From contig NZ_FOZE01000002.1 in NCBI RefSeq assembly GCF_900113225.1, forward strand, positions 186,001 to 250,000: 64,000 nt of DNA. The letters run 5' to 3'. The translations under genes and the position numbers were made by a program. Below, piece by piece: positions 23,596 through 32,388 of this stretch; the stretch's first letter is position 1, and every line of letters starts with the position of its first letter. This DNA comes from Mitsuaria sp. PDC51 (lineage in GTDB: Bacteria; Pseudomonadota; Gammaproteobacteria; Burkholderiales; Burkholderiaceae_C). The notes under the pieces were generated by a model that did no database searches, was not told the DNA's origin, and saw nothing but the letters and a program-made list of their open reading frames with translations.

Positions 23596-25584
23596 TCAAT
23601 GCTCGTTGACCTTCGCCGCCTGCATCAGCAGGTCGAGCTTGGCCTTCATCTGGTCCTGCGGCGTGCCGGTCTCCGCCCGGTACTGGAAGGTGTAGAGCAC
23701 CTCCGGCGCGGGCTGTGCGTCCGCGACGCTGGGGATCGCGCTGATGATCTGCCGGTCGTTCGCGCTCACCGCGACACCGTCATAGGGATGCGCGTGACGC
23801 AGCCGCTTGCTCCACTCGCGCTTCACCGCCTCGCTGCCGGACTCGGCGGGCGTTGCGTGCCGGAACACATCGATCTCGGTCTTCTCGTCGGGGTTGTAGG
23901 CCACGACACCGGCGATGCGGAGTTCATCCCCCGCCGGCGCGTGCTGGAAGGCGAGGTCCAGGCGCAGCCGACCACCCGGTTCGATCTTCTGCAGCTCGGG
24001 CCCGTAGGTGAACGCCAGACGGCGGTCGTCGAACGCGAAGCTGCGTCCATAGTCGACCTTCAGCACCGGCTCCGCCAGCGGCTTCGGCAGCAGGGGCCCC
24101 TGCTGCAGGAAGCGGTTCCAGTCGGACAGCTTGCCTTCGTAGGAGGCCGCGAAGAAGCCGGTCATCCGCTTCATCCGGTCGATCTGCCCGGCCAGGCCCA
24201 GCGCGCCCGCCCGGGCCTCGAAACCGACCGAGCCATCCGGCACCGGCAGGTCGAACGCCATCATCCAGTCGCTGCCGAACCAGGTCGTGACGTGCCAGAG
24301 CCGCACCTGCCAGACCCGGCCCCAGCCGTCGGTGAAGCGGGTGTCCTCGGTCGGGTTGCCCAAGGAGGCCACCTTGATCGTCTCCGCGTTGACGTGGATG
24401 GTGCCCGGTGACGCCTTGAGCACCAGGTCCCTGACCATGCGGGGATCGGCATACCACTTGGCCGGATCGATGCCCTCGGGCCGGTGCCGGTGGAACACCA
24501 GGTAGCCCTTGAACTCGGCCGCGTCCTGCCAGCCCTCGTGCCCGAGATCGAGCCGCGTGTAGTGCGGCTGCGTGATCACCCAGTCGCCGTTGCCGTTCTG
24601 CACGACGATGCCGGGCGCGCTGCGCTCGTAGAAGCCGTGCAGCAGCCGGTCGCTGCCGTTGCCGCGAGGAAAGGTGTCGTTGGCGTTCTCGGCGAGCAGG
24701 TCCCGCAGTTGGGCGGCATTGAACTCGTCGGCCGCTTTCATGTAGGCCTGCGACAGCTCGGCGAAGCGCTTGGGCGCGGGGATGTCGACCTTGAAGCGTG
24801 CCGACCGCGTCTTGTCGAAGACGGCGAAGCCGGTGACGCCGCGCGTGTCCGCGCTCACCACGCCGTCGGGCGCGCGCTTCACGAGCGCGATGGGGACGGC
24901 GATGTTGAGCGTGTTCTCGGTGGTGCGCATCGCCCGCACGATGCCGATCACGCGGCCCGAGGCGTCGACCAGCGGTCCGCCGCTGTTGCCGCCGGAGATC
25001 GGCGCGGAGAAGCGCATCCACGACCAGCGGCCGCTGTCCTCCTCCGGCGTGTCGGAGGTGTAGTTCCCTTCCCGCATGACGACGCCCTCGCCGAGCGCGT
25101 TGCCGACGGCATAGACCGTGCCGTTGAGCACCGGCTTCTCGTTGAGCGGCAGCGCGGCGACGCTGTCCGGCGGATTCGCCAGCGTGAACACCGCGAAGTC
25201 CTGGTCGACGGAGCCCTTGGTGACCTGGGCGATCGGATAGAGCTTGCCGGCCGCGTCGCGCAGCATCGGCTCGCCGCGCGAATCGCCGAACGAGGCGATC
25301 AGCACATGCATGGCGGTGACGAATTGGTGGTCGCCGATGGCGAAGGCGGTGCCGACCGACACGTACTTGTCGGCGCGCATCTGATAGGGCAGCAGCTCGT
25401 GCCAGGGCTTGTCGTAGCGGATGGACTCCTCGGCCGGCTTGGGCACGACGACCTCGAAGGTGGCCTCGCGCACCTGGCGCTGGATGTCGGGCTCCAGCGG
25501 CGCCGCGAGGGCGCCAGCGCAGAACTGCAGGCCAAGAATGCCAACACCGCCGAAGCGGACCATTGCCGCCAGTGCCCTTTTCAT
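23596..25584 (-). CDS. Large secreted trypsin-like serine protease
   Basis: 662 residues. A signal peptide ends near 'FCAGALA' (28). The protease domain (about 40-240) has the full triad: His93 in 'FVTAMHVL', Asp129 in 'VDQDFAVF' and Ser201 in 'SGGNSGGPLVD', the HtrA/trypsin-2 pattern. The remaining about 400 residues have no PDZ motif that I can see. They read as a beta-rich domain ('GRVWQVRLWHVTTWFGSDWMMAFDLPVPDG') of unknown family. It is expected in the periplasm. It lies alone downstream of three tiny ORFs on the same strand. Substrate unknown. Confidence 0.8.
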   Translation of the reverse strand: MKRALAAMVRFGGVGILGLQFCAGALAAPLEPDIQRQVREATFEVVVPKPAEESIRYDKPWHELLPYQMRADKYVSVGTAFAIGDHQFVTAMHVLIASFGDSRGEPMLRDAAGKLYPIAQVTKGSVDQDFAVFTLANPPDSVAALPLNEKPVLNGTVYAVGNALGEGVVMREGNYTSDTPEEDSGRWSWMRFSAPISGGNSGGPLVDASGRVIGIVRAMRTTENTLNIAVPIALVKRAPDGVVSADTRGVTGFAVFDKTRSARFKVDIPAPKRFAELSQAYMKAADEFNAAQLRDLLAENANDTFPRGNGSDRLLHGFYERSAPGIVVQNGNGDWVITQPHYTRLDLGHEGWQDAAEFKGYLVFHRHRPEGIDPAKWYADPRMVRDLVLKASPGTIHVNAETIKVASLGNPTEDTRFTDGWGRVWQVRLWHVTTWFGSDWMMAFDLPVPDGSVGFEARAGALGLAGQIDRMKRMTGFFAASYEGKLSDWNRFLQQGPLLPKPLAEPVLKVDYGRSFAFDDRRLAFTYGPELQKIEPGGRLRLDLAFQHAPAGDELRIAGVVAYNPDEKTEIDVFRHATPAESGSEAVKREWSKRLRHAHPYDGVAVSANDRQIISAIPSVADAQPAPEVLYTFQYRAETGTPQDQMKAKLDLLMQAAKVNEH

Positions 25585-25708
25585 ACATCCCCCCGTATGG
25601 CGACCGGAGGAAGGCCCGGCCGCTGGGGGATGCTGAGGTCGACAAGCTGCGCGGTGGTGTCGAGCGGGTGAAGAAGGATGAAGCGGCGGGCGGCGGCCGG
25701 TCAGGGGG

Positions 25709-25894
25709 TCACACCAGCAGGATCAACCGCTCCAGGATCAGCACCGAGAACGCGCCGATGCCGGCGATCACGGTCCACTTGATCAGCAGGATCGCGCGGC
25801 GGCGCCAGACCGGGCGCTTGGTGGCGATGTAGAGCGCGAAACACAGCAGCCCCGCCACGAGCAGCAGGGCGATGACGGTGCGGACGATCAGCAT
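25709..25894 (-). CDS. Small two-helix membrane protein
   Basis: 61 residues with two hydrophobic segments, about 2-23 and 36-60, separated by a basic turn 'TKRPVWRRR'. This predicts a membrane hairpin with the loop in the cytoplasm. Its start overlaps the end of the preceding 86-residue ORF by 7 bases, which suggests co-translation. I do not recognise a family. Confidence 0.5.
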   Translation of the reverse strand: MLIVRTVIALLLVAGLLCFALYIATKRPVWRRRAILLIKWTVIAGIGAFSVLILERLILLV

Positions 25895-26148
25895 GGCATC
25901 GGCCCTTGCGATTGGGCGGCCGCAATCGCGAGCTCTTCGAGCGAATAGAAGTAGCGCGCGTGACTCACCCGCAGCGCCGCCTCGCTCGCTGCGCTGAACA
26001 GCACGATCTCGTTCTCACGATCGCTGCCCAGAAGGCTCAACTCCAGCTCCAGCCGATCATCCGCGGCACGGACGTGGTCCGCATCGTCGTACTTGTCGAA
26101 CCGCAGCAGTTGCTGTGCACGGCGGTCGTAATGCACCAGAAAAATCAT
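25888..26148 (-). CDS. Small protein of unknown function, possible partner of a RelA/SpoT-domain gene
   Basis: 86 residues, acidic, beginning 'MIFLVHYDRRAQQLLRF' and ending in a helix with 'SAASEAALRVSHARYFYSLEEL'. From memory, small proteins of this shape are found directly downstream of stand-alone RelA/SpoT-domain genes. The upstream overlapping ORF resembles the N-terminus of such a gene. The start codon overlaps that ORF's stop (ATGA). Function unknown; it may have been the neighbour or antidote of a lost synthetase. The family link was not checked by search. Confidence 0.5.
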   Translation of the reverse strand: MIFLVHYDRRAQQLLRFDKYDDADHVRAADDRLELELSLLGSDRENEIVLFSAASEAALRVSHARYFYSLEELAIAAAQSQGPMPC

Positions 26149-26330
26149 CGGAGCTCCAATCGTTCCGGAATGCTCAGCGTGCTGCAGCTTTCAGGATCGC
26201 TTGCATGCTTTTGGCCGGCCGCTGCGAGGAATGAGCGCCGGTAGTCATCCAGCGACCTCAGATCGGCCGCGGTGACGCACCCTTTCAGTCGTTTGCCCAG
26301 CTTCTGCAGCTGGCTCTGACTCAACGGCAT
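26145..26330 (-). pseudogene. Probable truncated remnant of a RelA/SpoT-domain protein
   Basis: 61 residues. The first 34 ('SQSQLQKLGKRLKG' and 'DLRSLDDYRRSF') resemble the N-terminus of stand-alone RelA/SpoT-domain (small alarmone synthetase-like) proteins as I remember them. The synthetase core (about 150 residues in intact proteins) is absent; the sequence goes straight to a short tail ending 'STLSIPERLELR'. It overlaps the next ORF by 4 bases. It may equally be a real short protein of its own. The call rests on remembered similarity only. Confidence 0.35.
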
Positions 26331-26356
26331 GCGTCCCCAATCGCCTCAGCGCAACA

Positions 26357-27292
26357 TCACCACGCCGGCGCCAACTCCGCGAACCCCGCCGGCGCGTCGC
26401 GCTCGTCCTCGAAGGTCACGATCTCGTACGCTTCCGCGTCCGCCAGCAGTTCGCGCAGCAGCAGGTTGTTCAGCGCGTGCCCGCCCTTGAACGAGGTGTA
26501 CGCCGCCAGCAGCGGATGCCCCACCACCTGCATGTCGCCGATCGCGTCCAGGATCTTGTGCTTCACGAACTCGTCGTCGTAGCGCAGCCCCTCGGCATTC
26601 AGCACGCGGTAGTCGTCCACCACGATCGCGTTGTCCATGCTGCCGCCCAGCGTCAGCCCGCGCGAGCGCATCAGCTCGATGTCCTTGGTCATGCCGAAGG
26701 TGCGCGCCCGGGCGATTTCGCGCTTGTACTGGCCGCTGCCCATGTCGAACACGTAATGCTGGCCCGTCGCCGACACCGCCGGGTTGTCGAACTCAATCTG
26801 GAAGCTCAGCGTGTAGCCGTGATGCGGCACCAGCTTCGCCCACATCAGGCTCTTGCCCTCGCCCTTGCGCACCTCCACCGGCTTCTTCACCCGCAGGAAC
26901 TGCTTGGGCGCGTTCTGCAGCTCGATGCCCGCGCTCTGCAGCAGGAAGACGTAGCTCGCCGCCGACCCGTCCAGCACCGGCACCTCGTCGGCGTTGATGT
27001 CGATCAGCAGGTTGTCGATGCCCAGGCCCGCGCAAGCCGACAGCAGGTGCTCGATCGTCTGCACCTTGGGCTGGCCGGGATCGCCGCCGGGGCTGATCGT
27101 GGTGGCCATGCGCGTGTCGCAGACGCTGTGCGTGTTGACCGGGATGTCGACCGGCTGGGCCAGGTCCACCCGACGGAACACGATGCCGGTGCCAGGCGCC
27201 GCGGGCCGCAAGGTGATCTCCACCTTCTGGCCGCTGTGGATGCCGACCCCGACCGCGCGGGTCAGCGATTTGATGGTGCGTTGCTTGAGCAT
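26357..27292 (-). CDS. lpxC: UDP-3-O-acyl-N-acetylglucosamine deacetylase
   Basis: 311 residues. LpxC is the zinc deacetylase that commits lipid A synthesis. '[25 protein letters not shown]' is the family N-terminus, which fixes the start at 27292 (an ATG 9 bases upstream is less likely). Zinc ligands are His82 in 'TIEHLLSA' and His245/Asp249 in '[11 protein letters not shown]'. '[11 protein letters not shown]' and catalytic His272 in 'GGHALNN' are in place. It lies 24 bases after the sensor-kinase stop, with no terminator between, so read-through from the kinase gene is likely. lpxC downstream of ftsZ is the normal end of the dcw region. Confidence 0.97.
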   Translation of the reverse strand: MLKQRTIKSLTRAVGVGIHSGQKVEITLRPAAPGTGIVFRRVDLAQPVDIPVNTHSVCDTRMATTISPGGDPGQPKVQTIEHLLSACAGLGIDNLLIDINADEVPVLDGSAASYVFLLQSAGIELQNAPKQFLRVKKPVEVRKGEGKSLMWAKLVPHHGYTLSFQIEFDNPAVSATGQHYVFDMGSGQYKREIARARTFGMTKDIELMRSRGLTLGGSMDNAIVVDDYRVLNAEGLRYDDEFVKHKILDAIGDMQVVGHPLLAAYTSFKGGHALNNLLLRELLADAEAYEIVTFEDERDAPAGFAELAPAW

Positions 27293-27316
27293 GGGCGGCA
27301 TTCTCCCAAATCGGGG

Positions 27317-29572
27317 TCAACCCTGCTGGACGACGGCCTCATGGTCCGCGCGCGCCACCGGCAAGCGCAGCGTCACCACCGTGCCGTGCCCCAGGCTGCT
27401 GTCCACCCGCAGGGACCCGCCCAGCACCTTCGCCCGGCGCTGCAAGCCACGCAGGCCGCGCCCCTGTGAAATCGTGCCGACGTCGAAGCCCTCGCCGTCG
27501 TCCTCGACCCGGATCTCCACGCGCCTGCCCAGGTCGCGCGTGACCACCCGCACCCGCGACGCCCGCGCATGCTTGAGCGCGTTGGTCAGCGCCTCCTGCA
27601 TCAGGCGAAGCACATGCAGCGCGTCGGGCGGCTCCAGCCATTCCAGCGGCGGCAGGTCGTGCACGTCCCATTCCAGCTTGAGGCCGCCCAGCTGCAGCCG
27701 CTTGCCCAGCCGGTAGCGCATCGTCGCCAGCAGCGACACCAGGTCGTGGCCGACCGGCTCCAGCGAATCGATCACCAGCCGCAGGTCATCCACGCATTCG
27801 CGCAGCACGTCCACCACCTGCTCCTGCGGCATCGTGCCCTGCTCCACCGCGACCATCGCCGACAGCAGCGAGGACCCCAGCCCGTCGTGCATGTCCTGCA
27901 TGATCCGCTGCCGCTCCAGCAGCAGCGCCTGCTGGCGCTCGACCTCGCGCAGCTTGTCGTGCTGCGCGCGCAGCTCGACGCTGCGCTCCTCCAGCCGCTG
28001 CGCCAGGTCCTCGTTGGCGCGCTCGACCTGGCGCAGCGCCTCGATGTAGCGGTACTGCACCGCATACAGGAAGCTGGCCAGGATCACCAGCGTCGCGAAC
28101 GGCATCAGGTAGACATGCTCCGGCCACCACCAGCCCGCCAGCAGGCCGAGGTCGTGCACGCCAAGCGCCACCCCGATCACCAGCGCCGCCGCCATCACCC
28201 GCAGCTCGCGCGTGCCCTGGCGCCAGGCGACGCTCGCCACGAAGGCGGTGCCCGCCAGGCCCACCACCGCATTGCAGATGTGCAGCAGCACCAGGGCGTC
28301 GAAGCCGCGCCCCCACAGCGGCATCGACGCCAGGCTGGACACCAGCACGAACAGCGCCATGCCGCGTTCGAAGCGCGCGAAGCGCTGCCGCGCGAAGCGC
28401 AGCGCGAAGAGGAAGGTCAGCAGCATCACCCACGACATCGAGGCATGGGTCACCCACCAGAACCACTCGAGCGCGTCGCGGGTGCGCGGCAGGTCCAGGT
28501 GGTAATGCAGGTTGCGGACCAGCCAGGCGACGGTGGCCAGCGAGAACAGCAGGTAGGAGGAATCCTCGCGGCGCTTGAACCAGAGCAGCAGCGCGAACAG
28601 CCCCAGCGTCACCAGCGTCAGCCCGGTGGCCTGCGGCACGCCGATCTGCAGCACCCAGCGGCGATCGTGGCGCGGCTCCAGGTCCTCGCGCGCGCCCAGC
28701 CAGACGCTGGACACCGAGTAATAACCGGCCTGCATCACCGGCACGGCGATGACCACCTCGATCTCGCGCGCCTGCTGGATCTCGGTCAGCGCCGCCGGCA
28801 GCACCACCCACAAGGGCCGCACCCATTGCTCGCGCGCGCCGGACTGGTTGTCGAAGACCGGCCGCCAGCCGTCGTCGGTCTTGACCAGCACCGCTGCGGC
28901 CAGCGCCACCAGGCGCGGCATGTACAGCGCGACGCTGGTGGGCCAGCGCCCGTTAGGCGCCGCGTAGCGCAGGCGGTACCAGCGCATCTGGAAGCGCGGG
29001 GCGGCGCCGGTGGTGGTGGTCGCCTCGCGCTGCTGGAATTCAGGCAGCCGCACCGGTTGCCAAGCGGCGGGGTCCGACGGCGGCAGCAGCGCCTGCGGCA
29101 GAGCGCCGTCCTGGCCGTCCATCACGCGCAGCGCGCGCCACCAGGCCTTCAGTTGGTCCTGGGTCCACTCGCTGGTCGCGACCTCGGCCTCGGTCGCGCG
29201 CTGGGCGCCAGCGGCCGGCCCGCTGTCGGGCACCGGTCGCGCCGGCCCCAGGGGCGACGCCCGCGTGGCATGCGTGTCACGCGTCGCCCCGGTGAGCGGC
29301 ATCGAGCTCGAGGCCGTCCCGTTCGAGGCCGGGCCGCCCGGTGCGGCTCGCGTCCCGCTGTCGGCATCGCCCGGTGGACCGATCTGACCGCCACTCGCGC
29401 CACGCCCTTGAGACCACGCAGTGACCGGCGCCGCGAGCATCAGCGCGAAGACCATGAGCAAGAGGAACGGCGCCATGGACGACGCCATGGACGACGCCAG
29501 GATCGACGGCTTCGAGGAACGCGACATCCATGCCTGCCGCACCCGCGCGACCGGCCCACTCGCCGCCGACAT
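27317..29572 (-). CDS. Sensor histidine kinase with 7TMR-DISM-like sensor (NarL/HisKA_3 type)
   Basis: 751 residues. After an N-terminal hydrophobic segment (about 34-54) comes a long Gly/Pro/Ala linker and a periplasmic beta-domain ('MRWYRLRYAAP', 'PRLVALAAAVL'), then seven hydrophobic helices (about 310-510), a coiled coil (515-560) and the kinase core. The phospho-acceptor is His562 in 'IMQDMHDGLGSS'; the ATPase has 'EALTNALKHA', 'DDGEGFD' and 'GRGLRGL'. ATG at 29572 has GAGG 5 bases upstream; an ATG at 29593 is possible. No response regulator adjoins. It lies between the ftsZ terminator and lpxC. Confidence 0.85.
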   Translation of the reverse strand: MSAASGPVARVRQAWMSRSSKPSILASSMASSMAPFLLLMVFALMLAAPVTAWSQGRGASGGQIGPPGDADSGTRAAPGGPASNGTASSSMPLTGATRDTHATRASPLGPARPVPDSGPAAGAQRATEAEVATSEWTQDQLKAWWRALRVMDGQDGALPQALLPPSDPAAWQPVRLPEFQQREATTTTGAAPRFQMRWYRLRYAAPNGRWPTSVALYMPRLVALAAAVLVKTDDGWRPVFDNQSGAREQWVRPLWVVLPAALTEIQQAREIEVVIAVPVMQAGYYSVSSVWLGAREDLEPRHDRRWVLQIGVPQATGLTLVTLGLFALLLWFKRREDSSYLLFSLATVAWLVRNLHYHLDLPRTRDALEWFWWVTHASMSWVMLLTFLFALRFARQRFARFERGMALFVLVSSLASMPLWGRGFDALVLLHICNAVVGLAGTAFVASVAWRQGTRELRVMAAALVIGVALGVHDLGLLAGWWWPEHVYLMPFATLVILASFLYAVQYRYIEALRQVERANEDLAQRLEERSVELRAQHDKLREVERQQALLLERQRIMQDMHDGLGSSLLSAMVAVEQGTMPQEQVVDVLRECVDDLRLVIDSLEPVGHDLVSLLATMRYRLGKRLQLGGLKLEWDVHDLPPLEWLEPPDALHVLRLMQEALTNALKHARASRVRVVTRDLGRRVEIRVEDDGEGFDVGTISQGRGLRGLQRRAKVLGGSLRVDSSLGHGTVVTLRLPVARADHEAVVQQG

Positions 29573-29716
29573 TCCATCCTCGCCCTGGACCATGCATTCG
29601 CTCTGTCTTGTGATCGGGCGCCAGTGTGCCGAAGTTCACGCAGCGGCACGAGCATTCAATTGCAACAGCCTCCCCCCGAAGGATGGGGGCGCAGCGACGC
29701 CGTCGTTCCGCCTTCC

Positions 29717-29760
29717 GAAAAGCAAAAGAGGCCATGCCCCCGCGAGGGGACATGGCCTTC
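29717..29760 (-). terminator. Intrinsic terminator at the end of the dcw cluster (after ftsZ)
   Basis: Read on the minus strand, AGGCCATG / CATGGCCT form a long stem with an inner CCCC / GGGG extension, followed by TTTTGCTTTT. It closes the mraZ-ftsZ transcription unit and separates it from the kinase and lpxC. Confidence 0.88.
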
Positions 29761-29791
29761 AAGCTGATGGCGTTCGAGAAAGAGGTCGGTC

Positions 29792-31027
29792 TCAGTCCGC
29801 CTGCTTGCGCAGGAAGGCCGGGATCTCGATCTCGTCCATGCCGTTGGACGACAGCGCCTCCACCTTCGCGGCGGCGGTGCGGCCGTGGCGCCACACGCTC
29901 GGCACGCTCATGCCGCCGAAGTCCGAAGCCGTCATCGGCGCGGCGGCCGGCGCGCCCTGAGCGGCGGCGCTGCCCGGCATCACCACCGGCTGCGTCAGCA
30001 CCGGCATGTTGTCGGTGCCGGTGCGCAGCTGCGGCTGCTGGACGACGAGCTGCGGTTGCTGGCGCGCCGCGGAACGCTGGCTCAGGCCAGTCGCGATCAC
30101 GGTGACGCGCAGCTGGTCGCCCAGCGATTCGTCGTAGGCGGTGCCGTAAATGATGTGCGCATCTTCAGCGGCGTAGCGCTTGATCGCGGTCATCGCGTTG
30201 CGGCTCTCGGCCAGCTTGAAGTTGTTGCGGCTTGCCGCGATCAGCACCAGCACGCCACGCGCGCCGGACAGATCGATGCCTTCCAGCAGCGGGCAGGCCA
30301 CGGCGCCTTCGGCGGCCTTGGTCGCGCGGTCCGGACCGGCCGCGACGGCCGTGCCCATCATCGCCTTGCCCGGCTCGCTCATCACGGTCTTCACGTCTTC
30401 GAAGTCGACGTTGACCAGACCCGGCATGTGGATGATGTCGGAGATGCCGCCGACCGCGTTCTTCAGCACGTCGTTGGCGTGCGCGAAGGCCTGGTCCTGC
30501 GTGACGTCGTCGCCCAGCACTTCCAGCAGCTTGTCGTTGAGCACGACGATCAGCGAATCGACATTCGCCTCGAGCTCCTGCAGGCCCAGGTCCGCGGCCT
30601 TGCCACGGCGGTTGCCTTCGAACTCGAACGGCTTGGTGACCACGCCGACGGTCAGGATGCCCATCTCCTTGGCCACGCGCGCGATCACCGGCGCCGCGCC
30701 GGTGCCGGTGCCGCCGCCCATGCCGGCGGTGATGAACAGCATGTGCGCGCCGGTGATGGATTCGCGGATGCGGGCTTCCGCTTCCTCGGCGGCCGATTTG
30801 CCGACCTCGGGTTTCGCGCCGGCGCCCAGGCCGGTATGGCCCAGTTGCAGGAGTTGATCGGCCTTGGAGCGATTCAGGGCTTGGGCATCCGTGTTGGCCA
30901 CGATGAATTCCACGCCCTGGACACCTTGGCTGATCATGTGCTCGACCGCGTTGCCGCCGCCGCCGCCCACGCCGATCACCTTGATCTGGGTGCCCTGATC
31001 AAACTCTTCGATCATCTCGATCGCCAT
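29792..31027 (-). CDS. ftsZ: Cell division protein FtsZ
   Basis: 411 residues. This tubulin-like GTPase forms the Z-ring. 'IKVIGVGGGGGNAVEHM' opens the GTPase domain and the tubulin signature 'GGGTGTG' is at 104-110. 'NVDFEDVKTVM' (T7 loop region) and 'TVIATGL' follow, then a Gln/Pro-rich linker. The C-terminal peptide 'EIEIPAFLRKQAD' binds FtsA. ATG at 31027 follows AGGAGG at ideal distance. It is separated from ftsA by 123 bases, the largest gap in the cluster, which may hold an extra ftsZ promoter. Confidence 0.98.
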   Translation of the reverse strand: MAIEMIEEFDQGTQIKVIGVGGGGGNAVEHMISQGVQGVEFIVANTDAQALNRSKADQLLQLGHTGLGAGAKPEVGKSAAEEAEARIRESITGAHMLFITAGMGGGTGTGAAPVIARVAKEMGILTVGVVTKPFEFEGNRRGKAADLGLQELEANVDSLIVVLNDKLLEVLGDDVTQDQAFAHANDVLKNAVGGISDIIHMPGLVNVDFEDVKTVMSEPGKAMMGTAVAAGPDRATKAAEGAVACPLLEGIDLSGARGVLVLIAASRNNFKLAESRNAMTAIKRYAAEDAHIIYGTAYDESLGDQLRVTVIATGLSQRSAARQQPQLVVQQPQLRTGTDNMPVLTQPVVMPGSAAAQGAPAAAPMTASDFGGMSVPSVWRHGRTAAAKVEALSSNGMDEIEIPAFLRKQAD

Positions 31028-31150
31028 ATCAAACCTCCTGTCCATATTGTGCAGTTGCCATCAGCAAAATAGAAGTGGGATCGGCCCTTTTTTAGGGGGC
31101 AAAACCCTCGAACGTCGTAAAGAAAGCGTGAGCCGATGAGTTCCGGCTTC

Positions 31151-32380
31151 TTAGAAATTTCCCAGGAACCAGTCTTTCGCGCGGCCGAACAGGGTCTTCA
31201 CCGAACCCGCCTGCTGCGCCGCCTTGAATCCCCGTGTGCGCGAGAGCCGCGCTTCCTCCAACAAACCCATCACGGTCGCCGAACGGGGATTGGCAACCAT
31301 GTCGAACAGCGCGCCGCCGTAAGTCGGATTCCCGCGACGCACCGGTTTCAGGAAAATGTCCTCGGCCAGTTCGACCATGCCCGGCATGACCGATGAACCG
31401 CCCGACAGCACGATGCCCGAGGACAGCAGTTCCTCGTAGCCGGAATCCCGGATGACCTGATGCACGAGGGAGAAGATTTCCTCCACGCGCGGTTCGATCA
31501 CCCCGGCCAGTGCCTGTTTGGACAGCATGCGCGGCGCCCGATCGCCCAAACCCGGGACTTCGACCTGGTCGGCGGGATCGGCCAGCAATTGCTTGGCCAC
31601 GCCATGCTCGACCTTGATTTCCTCCGCATCCTTGGTCGGGGTGCGCAGCGCCATCGCGATATCGCTGGTAATCAGGTCGCCGGCAATCGGAATCACCGCG
31701 GTATGGCGGATCGAGCCGCCGGTGAAGATCGCCACGTCGGTGGTGCCGGCGCCGATGTCGACCAGCGCCACGCCCAGGTCCCGCTCGTCGGAAGTGAGTG
31801 CAGCCAAACTGGAGGCGCTCGGGTTCAGTACGAGCTGCTCGACCTCCAGCCCGCAGCGGCGGACGCACTTGACGATGTTTTCCGCCGCGCTCTGGGCGCC
31901 GGTCACGATATGGACCTTGACCTCCAGCCGGCCGCCGCTCATGCCGATCGGCTCCTTGACCTCGTGGCCGTCGATGACGAATTCCTGCGGTTCCACCAGC
32001 AACAGGCGCTGGTCGTTCGGGATATTGATGGCCTTGGCGGTTTCCACCACCCGGGCGACATCCACCGGCGTCACTTCCTTGTCGCGCACGATGACCATGC
32101 CGGTCGAGTTCTGGCCGCGGATATGGCTGCCGGTAATCCCGGTGTAAACCCTCGAAATCCGGCAGTCGGCCATCATTTCGGCCTCTTTCAGCGCCTGCTG
32201 GATGGACTGGACGGTGGCATCGATATTCACCACGACGCCGCGTTTCAGGCCATGGCTGGGCGCCACGCCCAGGCCGGCGATGCGCAATTGGCCGTCCCCC
32301 ATCACCTCGGCCACCACCGCCATGATCTTGGCGGTGCCGATGTCCAACCCGACGACCAAATCCTTGTATTCCTTGGCCAT
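31151..32380 (-). CDS. ftsA: Cell division protein FtsA
   Basis: 409 residues. FtsA is an actin-like ATPase that tethers FtsZ to the membrane. 'VVGLDIGTAKIMAVVAEV' is the phosphate-1 motif, 'VALVDIGAGTTDVAIFTGGSIRHTAVIPIAGD' is phosphate-2, and 'GIVLSGGSSVMPGMVELAEDIF' is the adenosine motif. The C-terminal amphipathic helix 'LFGRAKDWFLGNF' is the membrane-targeting sequence. It starts 8 bases after ftsQ. Codon choice here (frequent TTG, ATT, AAT) differs from the CTG/ATC-dominated upstream genes. Confidence 0.97.
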   Translation of the reverse strand: MAKEYKDLVVGLDIGTAKIMAVVAEVMGDGQLRIAGLGVAPSHGLKRGVVVNIDATVQSIQQALKEAEMMADCRISRVYTGITGSHIRGQNSTGMVIVRDKEVTPVDVARVVETAKAINIPNDQRLLLVEPQEFVIDGHEVKEPIGMSGGRLEVKVHIVTGAQSAAENIVKCVRRCGLEVEQLVLNPSASSLAALTSDERDLGVALVDIGAGTTDVAIFTGGSIRHTAVIPIAGDLITSDIAMALRTPTKDAEEIKVEHGVAKQLLADPADQVEVPGLGDRAPRMLSKQALAGVIEPRVEEIFSLVHQVIRDSGYEELLSSGIVLSGGSSVMPGMVELAEDIFLKPVRRGNPTYGGALFDMVANPRSATVMGLLEEARLSRTRGFKAAQQAGSVKTLFGRAKDWFLGNF

Positions 32381-32388
32381 GCCTGTCC

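Noticed and set aside
31028-31150. A specific ftsZ promoter in the ftsA-ftsZ gap
   Set aside because: The gap is AT-richer and CAATAT is present, but no -35 with acceptable spacing was found, so no promoter is claimed.
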